A stretch of 6,749 bases of DNA from an uncultured Persicitalea sp. GTDB taxonomy: Bacteria > Bacteroidota > Bacteroidia > Cytophagales > Spirosomataceae. Below the pieces are notes generated by a model. That model saw nothing but the letters and a program-made list of their open reading frames with translations. It did not search any database and was not told where the DNA came from. Numbering within the stretch: position 1 is the first letter of the stretch; each line of letters starts with the position of its first letter. Positions 1-5,719 of the stretch are shown here, in pieces. The DNA is taken from the NCBI GenBank assembly GCA_950075905.1, contig CATMVR010000277.1:1-6749 (forward strand). The letters are read 5' to 3'. The position numbers were made by a program, and so were the translations under genes.

Positions 1-2811
1 TACGGTACCGCCAAGAAGTCGGATCTGACCGGAGCGGTAAGCTTCGTAAAAGAGGCCGAATTGAAAGAACGTCCGGCGCCGTCGCTCAACCAGATGCTGG
101 CCGGCCGCATGCCCGGCGTGCAGGTCAATACCAACTCGGGTCGCCCGGGTGGTCGTACCAACGTCCGTATCCGGGGATTCAGCTCTATCAACTCCTCCAA
201 CAACCCACTATATGTGGTAGATGGTGTGATGCTACCTCAGGGCAACCTCTCGCAATACAGCTCGGCCATTGACTATATCAACCCCAACGATATTGTTTCC
301 GTAGAAGTACTTAAAGATGCCTCTTCTACAGCTATTTACGGAGCGCGGGGTGCCAACGGGGTAATTCTGGTAACAACCAAAAAAGGTAAGGCTGGTGAAA
401 GCAACATTTCTTACAGCACTGACCTGAGCGTATCTACGATCGGCCCCAAGCGCCCGCAGGTGCTCAATGCCAAGGAATACCTGGCTGTAGAAGACTTGGC
501 CTACGCCAATATTGCTAAGTATGATCCGGCGGGCTGGGCCTCGGGCAAGTACGCCAACCTTGACCCCGTCAAGCGCCGTCAGGCATACAGCGCCAACTTC
601 CCCGGTGTGTTTGATGCCAACCTTAATCCTCTGTACGATACCGACTGGTTTGAGGAAGCGACACAAAACCGTCTTTCGCAAAACCATCAACTAGGATTCA
701 GCGGTGGAAACCAGCGCACTACCTACGCACTATCGCTCAACTACCGCGATGAGCAGGGCCTAATCAAAACTACGTATCAAAAGCGATATGCCGCCCGGTT
801 CAGTATCGACGATCAGGTAAAGAGCTGGTTGAAAATCGGCGCGACGCTTAGCTACAACAACCAGAACGAGCGACTATCCGATATCAATGATGCGGTATCC
901 AGACAGATCGTAGAGGACTTCCCCTTCTTGCCCGTGCAGTATGCCAATGGTACCTACGCCAACAACCGCGACTATCCGCAGGCAGAAGGTACCATGAGCT
1001 CGGTACACCGCTTGATGGGCCGGCAGTATATCATGGCTACTCAGAATACCTTAGGAAGCCTCTTTGCCAACATTACACTGGCTCCTAGTCTGCAATTCCG
1101 CTCGGTACTGGGTGCCAACGTGATCACGCAGGAAATCAACCAGTCGCAGACGCGCACCCTGGCTATTTCTCAGTTTGGTACCGCCGAGAAAGTAAACAAC
1201 AAGTCAACGTTCTGGTCGTGGGAAAACTACCTGACTTATGATAAGACTTTTAACGGCATCCATGCTATCAATGCCCTGGCGGGTATTTCGTGGCAGGAAA
1301 CCCAAAACACTGGCCTTCGTGCCTTTGTACAAAACTTTGCTACCGACTACTTCGGATTTGACAACCTGGGAGCAGGTGCCACCAACCCAACGGTGGGTTC
1401 TGGAGCATCGCGCTTTGCGTTCAACTCGTACTTTGGCCGTATCAACTATGGCCTGAAAGACAAGTACCTTGTGACAGTGACCGGCCGGGCCGATGGATCT
1501 TCCAAGTTTGGAGACAACCACAAGTATTCATTCTTCCCCTCGGGCGCCCTGGCCTGGAAAGTTTCCGAAGAGGATTTCCTGAAAGGTAACCGCTACATCT
1601 CCAACCTGAAGCTGCGTACCAGCTACGGCGTAACGGGTAACTCGGAGATCCCCCCCTACTCATCGCTGTCGCTGCTGAGCTCCAACTATGCCACCGTATA
1701 CGGCGACACCCGCGTGGGTGGAACGGGTATCAACCGCCTGGCCAACCCCGACCTGCGTTGGGAACGCACCGCCCAGACAGACGTAGGAGCCGAGATCAGC
1801 CTTTTCGGCGGCAAGGTTTCGTTTGAAGCCGATTATTACTACCGCAAAACCACCGACATGCTCCTTGATGCACCCGTACCCCGTACAAGTGGATACGCGG
1901 TAATCCGCAAGAACATTGGTTCGATGGAAAACAAAGGCTTTGAATTTGCCCTGAACACCGTCAACATAGAGCGGGCTGGATTTAGCTGGACCTCCAATAT
2001 CAACTGGTCGCTCAACCGGAATAAGGTACTTTCACTGGCAACACCATCAGACATCTTCGGTGTGGGTGGACCTAACTTCACCAATCCAACCAGCATTATC
2101 CGTATTGGTGAGCCCGTTGGATCGTTCTGGGGCCTAATTCGCGATGGCGTATGGAGCGAAGCCGAGCGTGATCAGGCGGCCCAGTTCCGTAGCTACCGCA
2201 ACAACCTGACCATGTTGCCAGGCGACGTCAAATACCGTGACCTCAACGGTGACAAGGCCATTACGGATGCCGACCGGACCATCATTGGCAACGGTAGCCC
2301 CAGAGGCTGGGGATCGGTAATGAATACCGTTCGCTTCGGTAACTTCGACCTGACGCTCGACCTGCAATTTGTGTACGGCAACGATGTACTCGACCTGACC
2401 CTGCACCCCAGCGAAGACCGTCAGGCCATTGCCAACAGCTACAAAAGTGTACTCGACGCCTGGACCCCAACTAACCAGGACTCGCAGATTGCCGAAATCC
2501 GCGAAACCCGCGCGGGCTACGTGACCAACGTAGACACTCGCTGGATATACGACGGTTCGTTTCTGCGGGGACGAAACCTGCTGCTGGGCTACAACTTGCC
2601 CGCCGACCTGACTTCTAAGCTAAAAATGAGTCGCGTGCGGTTGTATATTTCAGCACAGAACTTCTTCCTGCTGACCAAGTACCCGCACGGCGATCCCGAG
2701 GTGACGCCTACCAACGGCAACGAGTCCAGCAACGTGTTCTCGCAGGGTATTATCTGGCATGGTTACCCCAAACCAACCGTTTACATGGGTGGTATCCAGA
2801 TTTCGCTGTAA
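1..2811 (+). CDS. SusC/RagA-family TonB-linked outer-membrane transporter, 5' truncated
   Basis: The reading frame is open from base 1, with no start codon that fits the family, so the gene begins upstream; 936 residues are visible. SusC proteins are 22-strand outer-membrane barrels that import glycans or other oligomers using TonB energy, with SusD as surface lid. The first visible residues (YGTAKKSDLTGAV) match the segment just after the TonB box. The plug domain follows to about residue 125, with NQMLAGRMPGVQV, YVVDG and the family signature LKDASSTAIYGARGANGV at residues 104-121. The rest is barrel, including an acidic EF-hand-like loop (DLNGDKAITDAD, residues 747-758) that is typical of SusC, and the C-terminal SAQNFFLLTKYPHGDPEV segment. 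The signal peptide and carboxypeptidase-regulatory-like domain must lie before the window, since complete homologues are usually about 1000 residues or more. The TTG at 61 is internal and not a true start. The last residue is Leu rather than the usual Phe. The substrate is unknown. Confidence 0.96.
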   Translation, partial: YGTAKKSDLTGAVSFVKEAELKERPAPSLNQMLAGRMPGVQVNTNSGRPGGRTNVRIRGFSSINSSNNPLYVVDGVMLPQGNLSQYSSAIDYINPNDIVSVEVLKDASSTAIYGARGANGVILVTTKKGKAGESNISYSTDLSVSTIGPKRPQVLNAKEYLAVEDLAYANIAKYDPAGWASGKYANLDPVKRRQAYSANFPGVFDANLNPLYDTDWFEEATQNRLSQNHQLGFSGGNQRTTYALSLNYRDEQGLIKTTYQKRYAARFSIDDQVKSWLKIGATLSYNNQNERLSDINDAVSRQIVEDFPFLPVQYANGTYANNRDYPQAEGTMSSVHRLMGRQYIMATQNTLGSLFANITLAPSLQFRSVLGANVITQEINQSQTRTLAISQFGTAEKVNNKSTFWSWENYLTYDKTFNGIHAINALAGISWQETQNTGLRAFVQNFATDYFGFDNLGAGATNPTVGSGASRFAFNSYFGRINYGLKDKYLVTVTGRADGSSKFGDNHKYSFFPSGALAWKVSEEDFLKGNRYISNLKLRTSYGVTGNSEIPPYSSLSLLSSNYATVYGDTRVGGTGINRLANPDLRWERTAQTDVGAEISLFGGKVSFEADYYYRKTTDMLLDAPVPRTSGYAVIRKNIGSMENKGFEFALNTVNIERAGFSWTSNINWSLNRNKVLSLATPSDIFGVGGPNFTNPTSIIRIGEPVGSFWGLIRDGVWSEAERDQAAQFRSYRNNLTMLPGDVKYRDLNGDKAITDADRTIIGNGSPRGWGSVMNTVRFGNFDLTLDLQFVYGNDVLDLTLHPSEDRQAIANSYKSVLDAWTPTNQDSQIAEIRETRAGYVTNVDTRWIYDGSFLRGRNLLLGYNLPADLTSKLKMSRVRLYISAQNFFLLTKYPHGDPEVTPTNGNESSNVFSQGIIWHGYPKPTVYMGGIQISL

Positions 2812-2845
2812 TTAATCCGGTTTAAGAACTCATTATATTCGAATC

Positions 2846-4408
2846 ATGATGAAATTCCAAAAAATAAAGAAAACAGCTACCATGCTCATTTGTGGAGCCG
2901 TACTGCTGGGACCCACAGCCTGCCAGGACTTTCTGGCCGAGAAAGACCCGTCCAACCTTACTCCCGAAAGCTTCTATACCATTCCCGACCACGCTGAAGC
3001 AGCCATTGCGGCGGCCTACTCGGGCCTAAGGTTCTATGGAGACGGAGCCGGTATTTTTTCGTCGAACTGGCAGATGCTGGAAGCCGTCACGGGTACTTCC
3101 ACCACCGAAACCGCCCAAAATTCGGACTTAAACAACCTGTACTCGCTTTCTTACGACGGCTATACCGGCCACATTGTCAACTACTGGAACGGACTCTACC
3201 GCCTGGTGGCAAACTCTAATCAGGTATTGGAAAAGGTACCCCCGATCACCCCGATGCCCGAAGCCCAAAAAAAGAAAATCCTGGGTGAGGCCAGCTTTCT
3301 GAGAGCCTGGGCCTATTTCAATATTGTACAGCTGTGGGGTGACGTGCCTCTGGTTACCAAACCTCAAACGGCTTCCTCAGAGGATTTTTTCCCTTCGCGG
3401 GCGCCAAAAGAACAGGTATACAATCTAATTGTAGAGGATCTCAAATCCGCGGAAGCCGCAGGACTGCCCTGGATGGATGCTTCGGGTCGTGTGAACCAGG
3501 CGGCCGTAAAAACGCTGCTCGCCAAAGTGTACCTGACCATGGCTGGATTTCCGCTTAGCAAGGGGGCTACGCACTACAATCTGGCCGCCGACAAGGCCAA
3601 GGAGGTAATCGACCACGCCAATGCCAACCCGGCTACCATCAACCTGTTTCCCAAGTATACGGATATCAACAATGAGACTCTTAAGAACCGTCTTGAGCAC
3701 ATCTTCATGATCCAGTATAATGCTTCAGTGGCTGGCAATCCTATGGGCAACTATTTCCCGAACTTTAAGCCGGTCACATTTTCAGGACCAGGTGGAACCG
3801 GCAGCTCAGTCCCTACACTTTCTTTCTACAATTCATATGAGGCAGGTGACCTCCGCACCAAGGATCAGGAAGGCTGGTTTTATACAACGTATTTTACCAA
3901 TGGAAACGGTGCCCGTTTCGACCTGGGCGCTCCCTACGTGTTCAAGCATTTCAACCGCATTGCCAATGGCACCCAGGGAGTGGCAGGTACCCGCAATAAC
4001 AACCTGAATGTGCCCCTGCTCCGCTACGCCGAGACGTTGCTCATTTACGCCGAAGCGCAGAACGAAGTAGGCGGCCCCTCGCAGGCAGCCTACGACGCCT
4101 ACAAAAAAGTACGCGACCGCTCTACGCTCGCCACCCCTGCGCTGGGCACCTTCAATCAGGCGTCTTTCCGGGAAGCCATCTGGCGTGAGCGCTGGTATGA
4201 GTTTCCCTACGAGGGCATCACCTGGTTTGACATGGTGCGCCTGCGCAAGGTTTTCAATGAGAAAACCAAAGGTTTTGACAACTTTGTCGGTCATGTGAAC
4301 CTGAACACCAATGTACCCCTGGCCGAAAAGCACCTGCTGTTTCCGCTGGGCGTGCAGGAAATGCTCAATAACCCGAACCTGAAACCTCAGAATCCGGGAT
4401 ACAACTAA
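2846..4408 (+). CDS. SusD/RagB-family outer-membrane nutrient-binding lipoprotein
   Basis: This 520-residue protein has the normal SusD length and lies 34 bases after the SusC-like gene, so the two are almost certainly cotranscribed and form one complex. SusD proteins are surface lipoproteins built on TPR-like helices that bind the substrate and cover the SusC barrel. The N-terminus is a lipoprotein signal: basic KIKK, a hydrophobic stretch at residues 11-22, and probable lipidated Cys26 followed by QDFL as in many SusDs. The -3 position of the lipobox is Pro, which is unusual. The N-terminal SusD-like domain carries the hallmark FLRAWAYFNIVQLWGDVPL (residues 151-169). The C-terminal SusD/RagB domain carries LLRYAETLLIYAEAQNE (391-407), WRERWYEFPYEG, and ends in the family's NPNLKPQNPGYN. 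Two ATG codons stand in tandem at 2846 and 2849 and either could be used; no Shine-Dalgarno is seen, as expected in Bacteroidota. The ligand cannot be inferred. Confidence 0.96.
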   Translation: MMKFQKIKKTATMLICGAVLLGPTACQDFLAEKDPSNLTPESFYTIPDHAEAAIAAAYSGLRFYGDGAGIFSSNWQMLEAVTGTSTTETAQNSDLNNLYSLSYDGYTGHIVNYWNGLYRLVANSNQVLEKVPPITPMPEAQKKKILGEASFLRAWAYFNIVQLWGDVPLVTKPQTASSEDFFPSRAPKEQVYNLIVEDLKSAEAAGLPWMDASGRVNQAAVKTLLAKVYLTMAGFPLSKGATHYNLAADKAKEVIDHANANPATINLFPKYTDINNETLKNRLEHIFMIQYNASVAGNPMGNYFPNFKPVTFSGPGGTGSSVPTLSFYNSYEAGDLRTKDQEGWFYTTYFTNGNGARFDLGAPYVFKHFNRIANGTQGVAGTRNNNLNVPLLRYAETLLIYAEAQNEVGGPSQAAYDAYKKVRDRSTLATPALGTFNQASFREAIWRERWYEFPYEGITWFDMVRLRKVFNEKTKGFDNFVGHVNLNTNVPLAEKHLLFPLGVQEMLNNPNLKPQNPGYN

Positions 4409-4433
4409 GCCCGTACAAATTGGTTTTGAATGC

Positions 4434-4467
4434 AGCCCCCCTTCCATCCACGGAAGGGGGGCTTTTT
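4434..4467 (+). terminator. Rho-independent terminator of the SusC/SusD operon
   Basis: A perfect 12-bp inverted repeat, arms AGCCCCCCTTCC (4434-4445) and GGAAGGGGGGCT (4452-4463), encloses a 6-base loop and is followed by a T run to 4467. It starts 25 bases after the SusD stop codon. Read on the minus strand the same hairpin follows the thioesterase stop codon, but there it lacks a downstream U tract (GCATTC follows), so it should be a strong terminator for plus-strand transcription and a weaker one, or a 3' stabiliser, for the minus strand. Confidence 0.93.
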
Positions 4468-5211
4468 CTAGGGAGAAATTTCCCGCCAGGCGGTAGTGCC
4501 TATGGCTACCTCTTTGCCTTCCAGATTGCTGACCAAATGCAGTAGTGTAGTACTGTCAAAGGGATAAACTTTGCTTTCAATACGATCTTCCCGGCTGCAC
4601 TCTTTTTTGAAAACCAGGTCTATTTCGGTGCATCGGTGGGAATGCATAAACTGGGGAGGGAGTGGTTCCTGAATCCACTGAAAGTAAACGCTGTTGTTGA
4701 CGTGGTCGTTGGTGTCAATCTCGTTGTGCCGGGCCGACACAGTCCGTACCCAGGGCTCGGTGGGTGGAACTGCCGGTATTTTCCCGACAGCCCGGGGCAA
4801 AAACTCCAACGCCCGGTAGGGATCAAAAATCTCCTGAAAGTAGGCCCCCGGACTCACCATACGTCGCTTTTCGGTATCAAAAACCAGCCAGGTTGAGGAA
4901 GCCGTCATCAATAGCTCCCCTGCCTGATCGTATACTCGAAAATCCCGAAACACAAAAACCCGCTCCAGACCGGAGGGGTTGGTTTCTACCCTGATTTCTT
5001 CTGTGAGCTGTGGCCAGCGAATGATGTTGATTTTCATCCTGTGCAGTACCCACGAGAGCCCTTGCTCTGCCAGCGCTGGCATTCCCACACCCAGCAGAAT
5101 GGCGTGCCGGTCGGCGGTATCCTGCAGGTAGTTGGCCAATGACAACAGCGTAAGCCGGCCCCGGCTATCCGCTTCGTAGTTTCGAACACGATAAATTTCG
5201 GTATGTATCAT
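4468..5211 (-). CDS. Acyl-ACP thioesterase, FatA/FatB-like double-hotdog family
   Basis: The predicted 247-residue cytosolic enzyme hydrolyses acyl-acyl carrier protein to free fatty acid and ACP. It has the usual bacterial length and two hotdog halves. The N-terminal half begins HTEIYRVRNYEADSRGRL and contains LANYLQDTADRHA and GLSWVLHRMKI. The C-terminal half holds the family active site DTNDHVNNSVY, giving Asp166, Asn168 and His170, which correspond to the catalytic Asp-Asn-His of plant FatB. KKECSRED at residues 202-209 supplies the conserved Glu204-Cys205 pair. The start is taken at 5211 (MIHTEIYR). An in-frame ATG at 5238 would add MHRVKYFCP, which does not resemble the family and lies on a candidate promoter element. 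The stop codon (4468-4470) directly adjoins the shared terminator. The unrecognised small gene lies 68 bases upstream on the same strand. Chain-length preference cannot be read from the sequence. A 4-hydroxybenzoyl-CoA thioesterase-like hotdog is less likely because of the double fold and the C-terminal EC motif. Confidence 0.92.
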   Translation of the reverse strand: MIHTEIYRVRNYEADSRGRLTLLSLANYLQDTADRHAILLGVGMPALAEQGLSWVLHRMKINIIRWPQLTEEIRVETNPSGLERVFVFRDFRVYDQAGELLMTASSTWLVFDTEKRRMVSPGAYFQEIFDPYRALEFLPRAVGKIPAVPPTEPWVRTVSARHNEIDTNDHVNNSVYFQWIQEPLPPQFMHSHRCTEIDLVFKKECSREDRIESKVYPFDSTTLLHLVSNLEGKEVAIGTTAWREISP

Positions 5212-5235
5212 GGGGCAAAAATACTTTACCCTGTG

Positions 5236-5270
5236 CAAAAAATATCATACATAGCCTTAGATGCCCCAAA
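5236..5270 (-). promoter_or_regulatory. Candidate Bacteroidota-type promoter of the thioesterase gene
   Basis: On the minus strand TTTG (5270-5267) is followed after 22 bases by TATTTTTTG (5244-5236), close to the Bacteroidota -33 TTTG / -7 TAnnTTTG arrangement but with one extra base in the -7 element. Transcription would begin near 5230, giving a leader of about 20 bases before the ATG at 5211. A second, exact TAnnTTTG match (TATTTTTG, 5223-5216) lies only 4 bases before the ATG and has no properly spaced TTTG. The region is AT-rich, so chance matches are easy. Confidence 0.4.
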
Positions 5271-5279
5271 AACCTCCGG

Positions 5280-5513
5280 TTATCCCTTAAATAGTATCCG
5301 TCGGTTTCTAATTAATACGTAGATACCCGATGCCGCGAGGCGTAGCAGCACTTTGTTGGGTGTGAATTCCGCCGCAATCCAACGCCCAAAATTTGAACAC
5401 AAAGGTTCACCCTTACTGGCCATAATCATCGCCTCAGCAAAAAAACTCATAAAAGTAATGGCAAGGAAGAAGAATAGCGTCTGAATCAGAAGCATCGAAA
5501 TTTTGCTGGTCAT
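5280..5513 (-). CDS. Small putative membrane protein of unknown function
   Basis: I do not recognise this 77-residue product. Residues 7-30 form a strongly hydrophobic segment (LLIQTLFFFLAITFMSFFAE) that could be a signal anchor or transmembrane helix. A short polar middle with one Cys (about residue 39) follows. A second, weaker hydrophobic stretch (LLRLAASGIYVLI, near residues 56-69) leads into a basic tail, NRRILFKG. This suggests one or two membrane passes; the basic tail would favour a cytoplasmic C-terminus. Support for a real gene comes from the free intergenic space it fills, the absence of any better frame, its protein-like composition, and a well-spaced promoter candidate just upstream. 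The ATG at 5513 is the first start; Met7 is a possible alternative. It lies 68 bases upstream of the thioesterase on the same strand and may be cotranscribed. It could be a lineage-restricted gene or, less likely, a spurious ORF. Confidence 0.6.
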   Translation of the reverse strand: MTSKISMLLIQTLFFFLAITFMSFFAEAMIMASKGEPLCSNFGRWIAAEFTPNKVLLRLAASGIYVLIRNRRILFKG

Positions 5514-5556
5514 GTGGATGATTTACAGTTAGGTTAAGAATACTATTAACGGCCAC

Positions 5557-5589
5557 CAAAACTACTGTTTTTTTTCTCAATCGACCAAA
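5557..5589 (-). promoter_or_regulatory. Candidate Bacteroidota sigma-A promoter for the small membrane gene
   Basis: On the minus strand TTTG (5589-5586), a 21-base spacer and an exact TAnnTTTG match, TAGTTTTG (5564-5557), form the -33/-7 pattern described for Bacteroidota housekeeping promoters. Transcription would start near 5550 and leave a leader of about 37 bases before the ATG at 5513. The spacer contains a run of eight A. Position, spacing and orientation all agree with the downstream gene. Confidence 0.55.
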
Positions 5590-5610
5590 CCAATCAAGAA
5601 GTAGCCTGAG

Positions 5611-5628
5611 TGATTTTTGTACAAATCA
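5611..5628. promoter_or_regulatory. Small palindrome, possible operator
   Basis: TTTGTACAAA (5616-5625) is a perfect 10-bp palindrome. It is flanked by TGATT (5611-5615) and AATCA (5624-5628), which are also inverted copies of each other but offset, so the whole is not one symmetric 18-mer. It lies about 100 bases before the oxidoreductase start and could be a dimeric regulator site. The case is weak because the surroundings are AT-rich and only one copy is seen. Confidence 0.2.
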
Positions 5629-5719
5629 AGTAGAAAAAGAAGCATGATCGGTTTTTCTGATAATCTGGTAATCAATAACACCTGGTATAAACTGTAAACT
5701 TACTTACCTGACGATACCT

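Larger units (their letters stand above)
5514..5719. other. Divergent AT-rich intergenic region
   Basis: These 206 bases separate the start of the minus-strand small gene from the start of the plus-strand oxidoreductase, and must hold control signals for both. The minus-strand promoter candidate is clear. For the plus strand I find no convincing TTTG / TAnnTTTG pair; the oxidoreductase promoter is either divergent from consensus or uses another sigma factor. The region also holds a 10-bp palindrome and a short direct repeat. No coding frame or RNA gene is seen. Confidence 0.7.

Noticed and set aside
61..63. TTG at 61 as the start of the SusC gene
   Set aside because: The frame is open back to base 1 and encodes the conserved YGTAKKSDLTGAV segment, so the gene starts outside the window.
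3833..4447. 204-residue open frame on the minus strand inside the SusD gene
   Set aside because: It lies opposite a gene with clear family motifs throughout, runs across the terminator hairpin, and its translation resembles no protein family. It is a product of codon bias on the other strand.
5216..5223. TATTTTTG as the main thioesterase promoter element
   Set aside because: It matches TAnnTTTG exactly, but the nearest TTTG lies only 12 bases upstream, and it would leave almost no leader. The upstream pair is better spaced.
5211..5238. Longer thioesterase form starting at the ATG at 5238
   Set aside because: The nine extra residues (MHRVKYFCP) do not fit the family's N-terminus, and the codon overlaps a candidate promoter element.
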